Assembly (NCBI RefSeq): GCF_900107305.1
Contig: NZ_FNPL01000016.1
Location: 20,987 to 84,986, forward strand
DNA: 64,000 bases
Source: Thermoactinomyces sp. DSM 45892
GTDB lineage: Bacteria > Bacillota > Bacilli > Thermoactinomycetales > Thermoactinomycetaceae
Direction of reading: 5' to 3'
A program made the position numbers and the translations under genes. The notes beneath the pieces are model-generated. The model was given only the letters and a program-made list of their open reading frames with translations, was not told the DNA's origin and searched no databases. Of the stretch, positions 8,710 through 18,420 are shown in pieces; within the stretch, counting starts at the first letter, position 1, and each line of letters opens with the position of its first letter.

Positions 8710-8730
8710 TTCCCCTTTGTTCACTATAAG

Positions 8731-11271
8731 TTACTGTGTCTTTTTCATACAGCACTGTTTATACTTCTTACCGCTACCACATGGGCAAAGGTCATTACGT
8801 CCTGTTTTTTCCATATTGCGGACAGGGCGTTTCTTTTTGGGTTGCTCAGAGCGCTGGGTGTCGTCGCCAGAGACTGCTTGCGCATTTACCACAATTTCGT
8901 TTGGCTCTACTTCAATGGCTTCATCTTCTTCGATGACGGTTTTCATCAAATACTTCGCCACTTCTTCTTGGATCTCAGCCGTGAGAGCCTCAAACATAGC
9001 AAAGCCTTCCATTTGATAGCTACGAAGCGGGTTATCTTGACCGTAGGCGCGAAGGTGAATCCCTTGACGCAATTGTTCCATCGCATCAATATGATCCATC
9101 CATTTGCGGTCTACTGTACGTAAGATAACCACCTTTGCAAACTCTTGGAAACGATCATGGCCGATTTCTTCCACACGTTGCTTATAGAACTTCTCAACCT
9201 CTTCAGAGAGAATGTCGATCATTTCTTCTGCCGTTTTATGTTCAAGATCGTCATCATCTAGCGTGTCATCTGGAAGCAAGTTACTATGCGCATAATCAAC
9301 GATAGCATCTAGATCCCATTCTTCCTCATCACTATCAGCTGTATGAATACTCACAACTCGCTCAATATCAGCCTTAATCATGTTAAATACAACATCGTGT
9401 AGATCGGTAGAAGTTAATATCTCTTTCCGCTGTGCGTAGATAATCCCCCGTTGTTGGTTCATCACATCATCGTATTGAAGAACCCAACGACGTGTATCAA
9501 AGTTATTTCCTTCCACCTTTTTCTGTGCATTCTCTACAGCACGGGTAAACATACCACCTTCAATCGGCTGGTCTTCATCCATGCCCAGACGATTCATCAA
9601 GCCTTCGATTCGCTCCGAACCGAAACGGCGCATTAAGTCATCAGAGAAAGAGAGGAAAAATTGAGAGGTACCCGGATCCCCTTGTCGTCCCGAACGACCA
9701 CGGAGCTGGTTATCAATTCTACGGCTCTCATGACGTTCTGTCCCGATAATATGGAGTCCACCTAATTCAGCCACACCTTCGCCCAGCTTGATATCGGTAC
9801 CACGGCCCGCCATATTGGTCGCAATCGTAACAGCACCCATCTGACCTGCCTGTGCTACAATCTCAGCCTCTTGAGCATGGTTTTTCGCGTTGAGGACTTG
9901 ATGAGCGATACCACGTTTTTTTAGTAAACGGGAAAGCTTCTCTGAGTTTTCAATCGATACCGTTCCCACTAATACAGGTCGTCCTGTTTGGTGACTGAGT
10001 GCGATTTCCTCTACAACAGCACGGAATTTTGCCTCTTCTGTCTTATAGAGTACATCATTTTTATCTTCACGGATCATCGGACGGTTGGTAGGAATTTGGA
10101 TAACGTCCATGTTATAAATCTTACGGAACTCCTCTTCCTCCGTCTTCGCCGTACCCGTCATGCCACCCAACTTTTCGTACATCCGGAAATAGTTTTGCAG
10201 AGTAATCGTTGCTAAGGTCATGCTCTCTCTCTGTACTTCAAGACCCTCTTTCGCCTCGATCGCTTGATGTAAGCCATCACTATAACGACGACCCTGCATC
10301 AAACGTCCTGTGAATTCGTCAACGATCACCACTTCGCCCTCTTCGGTAACGACATAATCTTGGTCACGTTTCATAATCACATGGGCTTTTAACGCCTGTT
10401 GCACATGGTGATTTAGGGTAATATGCTTCATGTCAAATAAATTATCAACACCTAAGAAAGACTCTACCTTCTTAACCCCATCATCCGTTAATGCCACTTG
10501 CTTCGTCTTAATATCGATCGAATAATCTTCTTCATCACGAAGGCGTTTGATAATCTGGTCCGCAGTATAGTACAGATCAGTCGCTTTCGCCGCTTGCCCA
10601 CTAATAATGAGTGGAGTACGCGCTTCGTCAACTAAAATACTGTCAACCTCATCGACAATGGCGAAATTTAGTTCGCGTTGCGATAAACTATCCACATCCG
10701 TAACCATGTTATCACGCAGGTAGTCAAAACCAAATTCATTATTCGTACCAAATGTGATATCAGCGGCATACGCTTCCCGCTTCTCTTCCGGAGACATAAA
10801 TGGCAAATTGAGCCCAACTGTTAACCCTAGGAACTCAAACACTTGCCCCATCCACTCTTTGTCACGCTGGGCCAAGTAATCGTTCACAGTAATGATATGA
10901 ACGCCTTTGCCTGAAATCGCATTGAGGTACGCAGGTAGAGTAGACACTAAGGTTTTCCCTTCCCCCGTCTTCATCTCCGCGATATCGCCGTTGTGAATTA
11001 CCATCCCACCGATTAATTGCACCTCAAAGTGACGCATGCCCAGCACACGTTTCCCCGCTTCACGCATCACAGCAAACGCTTCTATCAAAAGGTCATCTAG
11101 CGTTTCCCCGTCCTGATAACGTTTTTGGAATTCTCCCGTCTTTGCTTGTAATGCTTCATCACTTAACGCAATCATTTGTTCTTCCAAGGCATCAACCTGC
11201 TTAGCAAGCTGAAAATACTTTTTCAATTGTCGTTCCGTCGGATCTAAAAACTTCTTTAGCGCTTTAATCAT
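8731..11271 (-). CDS. secA: Protein translocase ATPase SecA
   Basis: Motor of the Sec pathway that drives secreted proteins through SecYEG. 846 residues, normal for Firmicutes. Domain order: nucleotide-binding domain 1 with MKTGEGKTL (Walker A, about 100) and [12 protein letters not shown] (about 205-216); the preprotein cross-linking domain; NBD2 with [12 protein letters not shown] and [13 protein letters not shown]; the helical scaffold; and the C-terminal zinc motif [16 protein letters not shown] (CxC-x8-CC). The ATG at 11271 is chosen because GGAGGGTG precedes it by 5 bases. In Bacillus it sits directly between hpf and prfB; here two glycan genes separate it from hpf. Confidence 0.98.
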   Translation of the reverse strand: MIKALKKFLDPTERQLKKYFQLAKQVDALEEQMIALSDEALQAKTGEFQKRYQDGETLDDLLIEAFAVMREAGKRVLGMRHFEVQLIGGMVIHNGDIAEMKTGEGKTLVSTLPAYLNAISGKGVHIITVNDYLAQRDKEWMGQVFEFLGLTVGLNLPFMSPEEKREAYAADITFGTNNEFGFDYLRDNMVTDVDSLSQRELNFAIVDEVDSILVDEARTPLIISGQAAKATDLYYTADQIIKRLRDEEDYSIDIKTKQVALTDDGVKKVESFLGVDNLFDMKHITLNHHVQQALKAHVIMKRDQDYVVTEEGEVVIVDEFTGRLMQGRRYSDGLHQAIEAKEGLEVQRESMTLATITLQNYFRMYEKLGGMTGTAKTEEEEFRKIYNMDVIQIPTNRPMIREDKNDVLYKTEEAKFRAVVEEIALSHQTGRPVLVGTVSIENSEKLSRLLKKRGIAHQVLNAKNHAQEAEIVAQAGQMGAVTIATNMAGRGTDIKLGEGVAELGGLHIIGTERHESRRIDNQLRGRSGRQGDPGTSQFFLSFSDDLMRRFGSERIEGLMNRLGMDEDQPIEGGMFTRAVENAQKKVEGNNFDTRRWVLQYDDVMNQQRGIIYAQRKEILTSTDLHDVVFNMIKADIERVVSIHTADSDEEEWDLDAIVDYAHSNLLPDDTLDDDDLEHKTAEEMIDILSEEVEKFYKQRVEEIGHDRFQEFAKVVILRTVDRKWMDHIDAMEQLRQGIHLRAYGQDNPLRSYQMEGFAMFEALTAEIQEEVAKYLMKTVIEEDEAIEVEPNEIVVNAQAVSGDDTQRSEQPKKKRPVRNMEKTGRNDLCPCGSGKKYKQCCMKKTQ

Positions 11272-11322
11272 GTAAACACCCTCCAAGAGGTAGTCTCATA
11301 CCGTTTTCAACATACTATTTTT

Positions 11323-11351
11323 ATTCTATCAAATAATATACCGTTTTTCAC
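11323..11351 (-). promoter_or_regulatory. Candidate secA promoter
   Basis: Minus strand GTGAAA, 17 bases, TAGAAT, about 50 bases upstream of the secA start. This would let secA be expressed independently of the glycosyltransferase gene before it. Confidence 0.5.
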
Positions 11352-11401
11352 TTTAATCCTTTAACAAAACAGAAACAGAAGAAAACCATCCAGTCGATTC
11401 G

Positions 11402-11448
11402 ATAGAGAGAACAGATGATAAATATGCCAAACTCCCCTTTCTCTCTAT
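11402..11448. repeat. Inverted repeat between the glycosyltransferase gene and secA
   Basis: ATAGAGAGAA (11402-11411) and TTCTCTCTAT (11439-11448) are perfect 10-base inverted arms around a 27-base loop. No U tract follows on either strand, so it is not a standard terminator, although it sits where the upstream operon should end. Confidence 0.5.
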
Positions 11449-11482
11449 GAATCTCCCACCATGGCCTATACACAGGCAACTA

Positions 11483-12709
11483 CTACTTCTCTTTCGATAC
11501 CAATTTTTTCAAACGCAAGTAAAACGCATGTGCAAGCTTCTTACGATCTCCTTCGCGGTCGATATAATGGAGGCCGTTTAGGGCAATCTGTTCTTTTTGC
11601 TCCTCCGAATACTGGCGCACTTGACCAATCGCATCCGCTAACCCTTTCGGATTCTCCGCACCAGCAAAAATCCCTACTTCATTCTTCTCCACAATCTCGC
11701 GAACTTCCCCATCTACCGTCGATACAATGGGTTTCCCTAAGAAAGTATAGTCAAATAATTTATTCGGGCGCGCACCGCGAAACACTTCGTTATCAGCCAA
11801 GGAAATAATTCCACAATCAGCCGCATACGTGTAATCAAAGATCTCTGACTTCGCAACCGGGTCCAGTAGATGAACATTGGTTAATCCTAATTCCTCATGA
11901 AGGCGGACCAACTTCTCTTTTTCAGGCCCATCCCCGATCAGTACAATCGACGTCCCTGGTTCTAGGTATTGTCCTGCGCGCACTACATACTCTAGAGCGT
12001 TTGCTGGCCCATGTGCCCCCGTATAAACCGCTAAAAATTCATCTTCTGGGATTCCCATCCGCTTACGAAACTCATCTCTTGTCTCCGGCGTAGGCTCCCA
12101 CGAACCCAGTACAACCCCGTTAGGAATCAGTTCAATCTTGCTTGGATCAATTCCCCGTTCTGTGATAAAAGTACGTTGATGATCGGTAAGAACAATAATC
12201 TGATCCGCATTTCGATACAGATGATTTTCCATCCAAGTCAGGATTCGAATAATATGTTTATTTGTAAGCCCACCCATCTTGATCAGAGAATCTGGCCACA
12301 GATCACGGACCTCAAACACAAACGGAACACGCTTGATTGCCGCTAACATCCAGCCCGAAAAGGCTAAAAAGAGATGCGGAGAGGAAGCGATCAGCACATC
12401 TGGACGCTTCTTAAACAAACCCTGCAAGAAAAAAACGACCGCAAAGCTTGCCATGTTAATCATTCTGCGGAAATCGTTTACCTTATGCGGAAACGACCAC
12501 AACCAGTTTAAGCGCAAGCCTTTTACAGGAGGAATCGCTTGCTTCTCTTCTTCTGTTAACCAGCTACGGCGCGGGTGGACGAAGCGAGACATCCACAGAT
12601 CCACCTCTGCTCCCTCCTCTTCGGCCCACTCTTTCGCTAGCTCATAGTGCCTTGTAATCCCCGCAATATTAGGGGGAACAGCATAGTGATTAGCCAACCA
12701 AATCTTCAT
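11483..12709 (-). CDS. Glycosyltransferase family 4, WbuB-like
   Basis: 408 residues with two Rossmann-like halves typical of GT-B enzymes. Landmarks are FVFEVRDLWPDSLIKMGGL (about 129-147, characteristic of WbuB-type aminosugar transferases), the C-terminal donor-binding segment from about 195, and GARPNKLFDYTFLGKPIV in the EX7E-like region. It probably transfers a modified aminosugar to a lipid-linked glycan at the cytoplasmic face of the membrane. It follows the UDP-GlcNAc 2-epimerase gene by 41 bases on the same strand. That pairing, as in O-antigen clusters, suggests it uses a manno-configured aminosugar. The exact donor is inference. Confidence 0.82.
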   Translation of the reverse strand: MKIWLANHYAVPPNIAGITRHYELAKEWAEEEGAEVDLWMSRFVHPRRSWLTEEEKQAIPPVKGLRLNWLWSFPHKVNDFRRMINMASFAVVFFLQGLFKKRPDVLIASSPHLFLAFSGWMLAAIKRVPFVFEVRDLWPDSLIKMGGLTNKHIIRILTWMENHLYRNADQIIVLTDHQRTFITERGIDPSKIELIPNGVVLGSWEPTPETRDEFRKRMGIPEDEFLAVYTGAHGPANALEYVVRAGQYLEPGTSIVLIGDGPEKEKLVRLHEELGLTNVHLLDPVAKSEIFDYTYAADCGIISLADNEVFRGARPNKLFDYTFLGKPIVSTVDGEVREIVEKNEVGIFAGAENPKGLADAIGQVRQYSEEQKEQIALNGLHYIDREGDRKKLAHAFYLRLKKLVSKEK

Positions 12710-12750
12710 TGCTCTTCACACTTCCTTGTAATAACGAATCATTCTTCTCA

Positions 12751-13815
12751 TCACAGTTCTTTTTCTAATATGTCCACGATTTGTGTAGCGGTTGTCCCAT
12801 CTCCAAACGCGGCAGGCACCTGAGAGAAATCTACTGTAAATCGCTCCACCATCTCTAAAATCTGTGCAGAATCCGCTCCAACTAATACATTGGTCCCGAG
12901 TTCTACCGTTTCCGTCCATTCGGTTTCATCACGCATTGTAATGCAAGGAACTTGAGCAAAAAATGCTTCCTTCTGCACGCCACCCGAGTCGGTTAGAATC
13001 TTACTTGCATGAACCTCTAACTGCAACATATCCAAGTAACCCACAGGCGAAATGACCTTCACGTTCGAATTAGTAATCTGTAAGCCGAATTGCTCTAACT
13101 TCCCAACGGTACGCGGATGTAGAGGGAGAATAGCAGTCATCGAAAGCTCATTTAGTGCCGATACAATCGCACTCAAACGAGCTGGATCATCCGTATTTTC
13201 TGCACGATGCAAGGTAACCAAAAGATACGCTTTCGGCATAATCTTTAATTCATCTAGTATGCGGGATTGTTCATCTGCTAAGGTACGATTAAAATTCACC
13301 ACATCTAGCATCACATCCCCGACAAGTGACACTCCTGCCGTTACTCCTTCCGAGGATAAATGCCTCACAGCCGTCTCCGTCGGACAAAATAGCCAGCGGG
13401 AGACGTGATCCGTTAATACACGGTTTACTTCTTCCGGCATGCGACGGTTAAAACTCCTAAGTCCAGCCTCCACATGTGCGACTGGGATATGTAGCTTTGC
13501 CGCAGCAAGAGCCCCCGCCAGAGTGGAATTCGTATCCCCGTATACGAGAAGTGCGTCAGGCTTCTCTTTCATCAACACTTCTTCTACTTTTGTTAACATC
13601 TCTCCTGTTTGAGCACCGTGCGATTTAGAACCGACATGTAAATGATATTCAGGATGAGGAATTTGCAGTTCTTCGAAGAAAATATCCGACATCGATTGAT
13701 CATAATGTTGTCCAGTGTGCACCAGAACTTCTTGTCCACGGGAGCGGATTGCTCGTGATACAGGAGCTGCTTTTACAAATTGCGGACGAGCCCCTACCAC
13801 TGTTACTACCTTCAT
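12751..13815 (-). CDS. UDP-N-acetylglucosamine 2-epimerase family (WecB/MnaA/WbpI)
   Basis: Interconverts a UDP-GlcNAc-type sugar and its 2-epimer UDP-ManNAc. 354 residues, family length. Seen: VVGARPQFVKAAPV (about 4-17), VHTGQHYDQSMSDIFF, VYGDTNSTLAGALAAAKL, HVEAGLRSFNRRMPEEVNR and DSGGVQKEAFF. WecB/MnaA enzymes and WbpI, which epimerises UDP-2,3-diacetamido-glucuronate, look alike. Because the other Wbp steps lie at 39-44 kb, both substrates are possible. Three ATGs overlap at the start; the third, at 13815, has the best spacing (7) from GGAGG. It heads a two-gene operon with the glycosyltransferase. Confidence 0.9.
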   Translation of the reverse strand: MKVVTVVGARPQFVKAAPVSRAIRSRGQEVLVHTGQHYDQSMSDIFFEELQIPHPEYHLHVGSKSHGAQTGEMLTKVEEVLMKEKPDALLVYGDTNSTLAGALAAAKLHIPVAHVEAGLRSFNRRMPEEVNRVLTDHVSRWLFCPTETAVRHLSSEGVTAGVSLVGDVMLDVVNFNRTLADEQSRILDELKIMPKAYLLVTLHRAENTDDPARLSAIVSALNELSMTAILPLHPRTVGKLEQFGLQITNSNVKVISPVGYLDMLQLEVHASKILTDSGGVQKEAFFAQVPCITMRDETEWTETVELGTNVLVGADSAQILEMVERFTVDFSQVPAAFGDGTTATQIVDILEKEL

Positions 13816-13907
13816 CATCATTCCTCCAACGACCTAGAGCATAGTATATGATGCCTATCTTAACACAGAACTGGTTCCACTCTAAACCATCCAGACTCAT
13901 CTGACAT

Positions 13908-13958
13908 AAAACAGACTAAAGGCGAGTGAGTGTATCCCTCTCGCCTTTAGTCTGTTTT
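13908..13958. terminator. Bidirectional terminator after hpf
   Basis: AAACAGACTAAAGGCGAG and CTCGCCTTTAGTCTGTTT form an 18-bp perfect stem with a 13-base loop. T runs follow on both strands. It separates hpf from the epimerase operon. Confidence 0.88.
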
Positions 13959-13997
13959 CGCTTCATTCTTTATATCATCCATTCATGATCCAGCACC

Positions 13998-14585
13998 TTA
14001 CTCTGGAGCAATGAGTCCATACTTACCATCTTTTCTGCGATAAACCACATTTACCTCATCTGTCTCAGCATTTTCAAAGACAAAGAAGTTGTGACTTAGC
14101 ATGTCCATTTGTAACACGGCTTCATCCATACCCATTGGTTTGAATTGAAAACGCTTCGTGCGAACAATCTCAACATCTGCGAGCGAACTAGAATCCCACT
14201 CTTCTTCCACTGCAGTTGCTGCTACACTTGAGTAGGCTGCTAAAGCTTCTTCCATATATTGCGAACGGAGACTACCTTCCTGACGGGCTTTGCGATGAAT
14301 TCGGGTCTTGTACTTACGAACTTGACGTTCTAGCTTCTCTACCACAAGATCAATGGATGCATACATATCCTCACCTTGATCTTCGGCTCGAAGAAGTAAT
14401 CCTGGAAACGGAATCGTTACTTCCACCTTGTGTTGATCTTTATTGCCTTGTACAGTTAACGATACATGCGCCTCAGAAGTATCATTACTTATGAGGTAAC
14501 GCTCCAGTTTTGCTAAACGCTTTTCGACGTACTCTCTTAGTGCATCTGTCACCACAACATTATTGCCACGGACGATATAATCCAT
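13998..14585 (-). CDS. hpf: Ribosome hibernation promoting factor, long form
   Basis: 195 residues. The N-terminal HPF/RaiA domain (about 1-100, starting DYIVRGNNVVVTDALREYVE) blocks the decoding region of the ribosome. The C-terminal domain (about 140-195, RTKRFQFKPMGMDEAVLQMD) is the dimerisation module that lets the long form build 100S ribosome dimers. This matches B. subtilis YvyD. It is followed by a strong terminator, and a sigma-B-like promoter lies about 85 bases upstream, in keeping with the stress control known for yvyD. Confidence 0.95.
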   Translation of the reverse strand: MDYIVRGNNVVVTDALREYVEKRLAKLERYLISNDTSEAHVSLTVQGNKDQHKVEVTIPFPGLLLRAEDQGEDMYASIDLVVEKLERQVRKYKTRIHRKARQEGSLRSQYMEEALAAYSSVAATAVEEEWDSSSLADVEIVRTKRFQFKPMGMDEAVLQMDMLSHNFFVFENAETDEVNVVYRRKDGKYGLIAPE

Positions 14586-14674
14586 AAATTGAATCCTCCT
14601 TCCGCTTTATACTATCTATTACCCTTTTACTGAAAAAATTCCTCCTAAATCTTTACGAAAAAAGGAAGTTAAAT

Positions 14675-14698
14675 TATCCCAATCGCACTTGAAAAAAC
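14675..14698 (-). promoter_or_regulatory. Candidate sigma-B type promoter of hpf
   Basis: Minus strand GTTTTT, 12 bases, GGGATA, close to the sigma-B consensus GTTTAA-N12-14-GGGTAT. It lies about 85 bases upstream of the hpf start. Whether this organism has sigma-B cannot be seen here. GATAAT within it could also serve as a sigma-A -10. Confidence 0.4.
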
Positions 14699-14803
14699 GA
14701 ATGTATGATAACCAACGAAATTCCCGACTTGAAGAAGTGGAACGATTGATCATTCAGAAGCTTTTTTCCATGTAAGTATCATTTGCTACGCCTTCTTAGA
14801 TAG

Positions 14804-14837
14804 TAGAAAACTCCCTAGCCAAATAGGCATAGGGAGT
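14804..14837 (-). terminator. Terminator after the cold-shock gene
   Basis: Minus strand ACTCCCTA-TGCC-TATTT-GGC-TAGGGAGT followed by TTTTCTA. Confidence 0.82.
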
Positions 14838-14882
14838 GGACTAGCTTAGTATTAGACTTGAAGAAGTCCTCGAAAAAGCCAA

Positions 14883-15080
14883 TTAAGCTCTTACTACGTT
14901 TGCCGCTTGTGGACCACGTGGGCCATCAACGATTTCGAATTCTACTGTTTGACCTTCTTCAAGGGTTTTGAATCCGTCGGTTTGAATTGCGGTGAAATGT
15001 ACGAATACGTCGTCTCCGCCTTCGCGCTCGATGAAGCCGTAGCCTTTATCAGCGTTAAACCATTTTACTTTGCCTTGCAT
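14883..15080 (-). CDS. Cold-shock protein (CspA/CspB family)
   Basis: 65 residues forming a single cold-shock domain that binds single-stranded RNA and DNA and melts mRNA structure. RNP1 (KGYGFIER) and RNP2 (DVFVHFTAI) are both intact. It is transcribed alone, from a good promoter at 15168-15139 to the terminator at 14837. Which csp paralogue it matches cannot be decided. Confidence 0.95.
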   Translation of the reverse strand: MQGKVKWFNADKGYGFIEREGGDDVFVHFTAIQTDGFKTLEEGQTVEFEIVDGPRGPQAANVVRA

Positions 15081-15138
15081 GGAAACACTTCCTTCTTGGT
15101 TAAAAAATATTGCAGAAGAGTTACATCTTTGCGATTAA

Positions 15139-15168
15139 ACTATATCACCAGAACTTTCATCATGTCAA
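15139..15168 (-). promoter_or_regulatory. Cold-shock gene promoter
   Basis: Minus strand TTGACA, 18 bases, TATAGT, predicting a leader of about 50 bases. The remaining intergenic DNA up to the hup terminator (15169-15349) holds nothing I recognise. Confidence 0.7.
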
Positions 15169-15349
15169 GTTAACATGAGTATATACTCACTACCATAATT
15201 TGTCCAAAGTCTGCGATAGCTTTCGTTATCCACATGGACACAGAAGAGCCGAACCGATATGTAAGTCCAATCCACGATAAATTTTCTATAAACTACTGTC
15301 AAAGCCTGTCATTCGGGATAACCTGATACGAAGGATGAGTCCAAGCTGT

Positions 15350-15381
15350 AAAAAATAAGACACCTCCGCGAGAGAAGTGTC
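15350..15381 (-). terminator. Terminator after hup
   Basis: Minus strand GACACTTC-TCTCGCG-GAGGTGTC followed by TTATTTTTT, just after the hup stop. Confidence 0.85.
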
Positions 15382-15393
15382 CTATGGATCAAA

Positions 15394-15669
15394 CTATACA
15401 TTTACTGCATCTTTTAACTGTTTACCAGGTTTAAAAGCAGGAACTTTGCTCGCTTCAATCTGAATTTCTTCGCCTGTCTGTGGATTGCGCCCCATACGAG
15501 CGGCACGTTCTTTTACCTCAAAGTTTCCGAAGCCTACTAACGTTACTTTATCTCCACTTACAAGGGCCTCCGCAATCGCTTGTAGCACAGAATCCACCAC
15601 AGTACTTGCTTCCTTTTTTGATTTTCCAGTAGATTCTGCTACACGTTCCACTAATTCTGATTTATTCAT
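15394..15669 (-). CDS. hup: HU-family DNA-binding protein
   Basis: About 91 residues, the size of bacterial HU, starting [12 protein letters not shown]. The DNA-binding arm with [14 protein letters not shown] (about 58-71) and the core [17 protein letters not shown] are present. As a small histone-like dimer it bends and compacts DNA. The ATG at 15669 is chosen as the normal family N-terminus; the six codons before it are not conserved in HU proteins. It lies between comFC and csp, a position held in B. subtilis by flagellar genes. Confidence 0.94.
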   Translation of the reverse strand: MNKSELVERVAESTGKSKKEASTVVDSVLQAIAEALVSGDKVTLVGFGNFEVKERAARMGRNPQTGEEIQIEASKVPAFKPGKQLKDAVNV

Positions 15670-15725
15670 ACATGACACTCTCCTCATTTTTTCTTATTCA
15701 TCTGTCTTTCCAAAACTCACTCGCT

Positions 15726-16463
15726 TTATACATATTCAGAATTCGTCCTTGCAAATGTACACGCAACAGGCTGAAAGTTAGCCTTTCGTAAGAGTTTGGC
15801 GCACTCCCTTACAGTTGATCCAGTGGTATATACATCATCGACTAAAAGAACCGATTGACCGGATGAATCCATCTGTTTTCCTTGGTAAGAAAAAGTTCCT
15901 ACGAGTGCTTGGAGTCTTTGATCTCGACTTCGCTTACTTTGTGGCTGATCTTGATAACTCTGTCGAACTAACAAATCTACTACAGGAACATGTAATTGTG
16001 CGCCGATAATATGAGCTAGCTGTTTTGCTTGATCAAACCCTCGTTCATATACTCTCTTGCGATGGCAAGGAACATATGTAATCATAAAGCGATCCATATG
16101 TAAAAAACGCTGCTTAATCAACGAAGCCATCCACAGTCCCATCGGCCTTGATAATCGCTCATCACCCCGATACTTCCATTGCTGAACAACTAAACGAGCC
16201 CAATGGTTATACTCGACACAACTAATGTTTACAACTCGGTCAGACTCGGGAGTCCGCTGGCAATCGTAGCAAAAGGAATCATCGATCGAATTCGGCTTCC
16301 CACAAACTCTGCACTGTGGGTATGCTAACATCTTGCGTTTTTCCGTACAACCTGCACATAACTGTTCCCAAATCGGATTGCCTATCACCTTAGGACGAGG
16401 GGACTGACAAAACCAACATAATGCAGACGAATCACCAAATATTTTCGACCACCAACTCCTCAT
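15726..16463 (-). CDS. comFC: ComF family competence protein (phosphoribosyltransferase-like)
   Basis: 245 residues. The N-terminal half has a four-Cys zinc cluster (CWFC, CAGC) and a second set (CRVCGKP, CYDC). The C-terminal half is a PRTase-like domain with VLLVDDVYTTGST at about 215-227. It is needed for DNA uptake in naturally competent Firmicutes, where it partners ComFA; its biochemical role is not settled. The ATG at 16463 overlaps the comFA stop as ATGA and follows AAGGAG, which fixes the start. Confidence 0.92.
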   Translation of the reverse strand: MRSWWSKIFGDSSALCWFCQSPRPKVIGNPIWEQLCAGCTEKRKMLAYPQCRVCGKPNSIDDSFCYDCQRTPESDRVVNISCVEYNHWARLVVQQWKYRGDERLSRPMGLWMASLIKQRFLHMDRFMITYVPCHRKRVYERGFDQAKQLAHIIGAQLHVPVVDLLVRQSYQDQPQSKRSRDQRLQALVGTFSYQGKQMDSSGQSVLLVDDVYTTGSTVRECAKLLRKANFQPVACTFARTNSEYV

Positions 16464-17899
16464 CCACCAAACTCCTTGCAAGCCTCTCGATTTAAGAGTT
16501 GTATCTCCCGAATCGCTTGGCAAATAGGTTCTGTTTTATGATTGGATAAAAACCACACTTTTCCTGCTTGGTATTGCAAACTTCTTCCAACCCTACCTGC
16601 AATTTGGACCAAAGAAGCCCGATCATATACAGGATGATCTGCACGTAGCACAACTGCATGACATTGTGGAATGGTAATGCCACGTTCTAAAATAGTAGTA
16701 GTTACGAGATGAAGAATATTTCTATCCCTAAATCGCAACATTTTCTCTGTTCGATTTTCATCCGTACTAGATACAAAATCCACTTGTCCCTCGTCAAAAG
16801 AGGATTCTCTTTTTAACCACTCCGCTACTATCCTTGCATCCTCGATACGGGGCACGAACCACAATGCTTGTCCATCTGTACTCGTAATCTCATTTATGAT
16901 TCGTTGCACCGTTCGATTCATCTTATGAGACTTGATCTGATCCCACAGGACCGGCTCTCTTTTCCAAATCGGGCAGGGCATCGGTTTGCCATGAAATCTA
17001 CATGGCAACAATACAGTAGGTAATATGCCTTTTCGCATCCGATGAATCCATAAATCCGTAGGCGTCGCGGTTAAGAGAATGATCGTGCCACCTGTTCTTT
17101 TTGACCTTTGGATGGAATATTCTAACGCTGGATTCCCCTCGAGCGGAAAGGCGTCCGCCTCATCCACTATGACTAAATCAAATAGATGGGCCATTCGAAT
17201 CGTCTGATGTGCTGTAGCAATCACCAATGGGCTTAACATCCATTTGTCTGGGCTTCCCGCATAATGTTCCGTGACAATCTCATCTGGAAAAAATCGTTTT
17301 AACCGCGGGGCTAATTCCTTTACCACATCTTGCCTAGGTGTACACCAGAGTACCGACATCCCTTGACGAATCAATGGTTCGATCACCGGGATCATCGTCT
17401 CTGTCTTACCCGCCCCCGTAACAGCCCAAAACAAGACAGTGGGCATTTTTTGTTTCACATACGTAGATAACTTCTGCGCAGTGACCGACTGCCGCGCTGT
17501 TAATTGGATCGAAGACGGCTTTACCGTCCGTGCGATCTGCACCCTATCGTGTCCTTCCCGTACAAACCGATACAGATATTGGCAGCTTCTTGCTCGTCCA
17601 AGTAGAAGGCAATGTTTACAACTGGCACAACGATCTCGTTCACACCTCCCACAAGGAGTGAAGAAGATAAACTCTTGATCTGCACCGCAACGAAGACACT
17701 TCCATCTCCCATCCCGACTCACAATGGCAGGAAACACAGCAAGCCAATTCTTTCCCCTCCACTGACGAATCATTTCAATCCATTCATCCTCCGATTGTCT
17801 TGGAAAATGAAGTGCTCGAAATCGCTGTACTTCTTGATCTAGTAGTAGACGTCCTTCCCAAAATGAATAGGTGCACTCGCTTTCTTGTTTGATTTCCAC
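16460..17899 (-). CDS. comFA: ComFA DNA-import helicase/translocase
   Basis: 479 residues, a superfamily 2 DEAD-type ATPase that powers transport of single-stranded DNA during natural transformation. Seen: a Cys4-type zinc finger (CLRCG, CGRC, CASCKHC at about 70-97), Walker A AVTGAGKTE (about 158-166), VIVDEADAFP (Walker B), LTATP (motif III) and QIAGRVGRS (motif VI). The start is GTG with GGGGTGA 8 bases upstream. It is translationally coupled to comFC. Together they suggest competence machinery, although no comE or comG genes are in the window. Confidence 0.95.
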   Translation of the reverse strand: MEIKQESECTYSFWEGRLLLDQEVQRFRALHFPRQSEDEWIEMIRQWRGKNWLAVFPAIVSRDGRWKCLRCGADQEFIFFTPCGRCERDRCASCKHCLLLGRARSCQYLYRFVREGHDRVQIARTVKPSSIQLTARQSVTAQKLSTYVKQKMPTVLFWAVTGAGKTETMIPVIEPLIRQGMSVLWCTPRQDVVKELAPRLKRFFPDEIVTEHYAGSPDKWMLSPLVIATAHQTIRMAHLFDLVIVDEADAFPLEGNPALEYSIQRSKRTGGTIILLTATPTDLWIHRMRKGILPTVLLPCRFHGKPMPCPIWKREPVLWDQIKSHKMNRTVQRIINEITSTDGQALWFVPRIEDARIVAEWLKRESSFDEGQVDFVSSTDENRTEKMLRFRDRNILHLVTTTILERGITIPQCHAVVLRADHPVYDRASLVQIAGRVGRSLQYQAGKVWFLSNHKTEPICQAIREIQLLNREACKEFGG

Positions 17900-17923
17900 T
17901 TATCACGTCACCCCACAAACCAA

Positions 17924-17954
17924 TAAAAAAACCAGACGCGCACACGGAGTCTGG
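17924..17954 (-). terminator. Terminator upstream of comFA
   Basis: Minus strand CCAGAC-loop-GTCTGG followed by seven T. It ends the transcript of the 142-residue unknown gene just before comFA. Confidence 0.85.
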
Positions 17955-17959
17955 TGATA

Positions 17960-18388
17960 TTACGATGCTGACCACTTGCCTTTCACTGTATCTTCTTCAT
18001 ACGAAACTCGTAAGTCCATCACAATAAATCGCTCGCCGACCTTCTGATTGGCTTTCATCCATCGCTCGACAGCACCCTCATCAGACGTCATATGAATAAA
18101 CTCTAACTCTACATATCTGCGGTGTAGCTTCTCCAGTAATCGGTCTGCCTCTTCTGTGTGGCCAATTAGCAGACAACTAACCTTCCCATGACTCCCCGAA
18201 ATACGACGATTCGTATAATAAGACCGAATCCACCATTCTAGTTGCTGTTCTGTATTATCTGCAATGACGACCAAGTGTGATGCTTTATTATGATAATAAC
18301 TTCCGTAGAGCCAATTTGACCTCTTTACGAACATCCAGATTACAAAATAGATAGCGATCCCTGCTAAACCAACTCCCACCATCATCAT
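17960..18388 (-). CDS. Membrane-anchored protein of unknown function
   Basis: 142 residues: one N-terminal membrane helix (about 4-20), then a soluble domain of about 110 residues. Its hydrophobic strands (HLVVIADN, KVSCLLIGHTEEADRLL, RFIVMDLRV) suggest an alpha/beta fold. No family is recognised. It starts 32 bases downstream of the response regulator on the same strand and ends at a terminator, so the two probably form a transcription unit. GGGGG precedes the ATG by 5 bases. Confidence 0.75.
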   Translation of the reverse strand: MMMVGVGLAGIAIYFVIWMFVKRSNWLYGSYYHNKASHLVVIADNTEQQLEWWIRSYYTNRRISGSHGKVSCLLIGHTEEADRLLEKLHRRYVELEFIHMTSDEGAVERWMKANQKVGERFIVMDLRVSYEEDTVKGKWSAS

Positions 18389-18420
18389 ACAAACCCCCTT
18401 TTCCTATCTAAACTGGATTT

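Noticed and set aside
8668..9123. Open frame of 151 codons on the plus strand opposite the secA 3' end
   Set aside because: It lies wholly in antisense to the conserved C-terminal part of SecA and its terminator, has no ribosome binding site and no family-like features.
14726..14867. Direct repeat GACTTGAAGAAGT at 14726 and 14855
   Set aside because: Short, partly self-complementary and near a terminator; no pattern of further copies, so probably chance.
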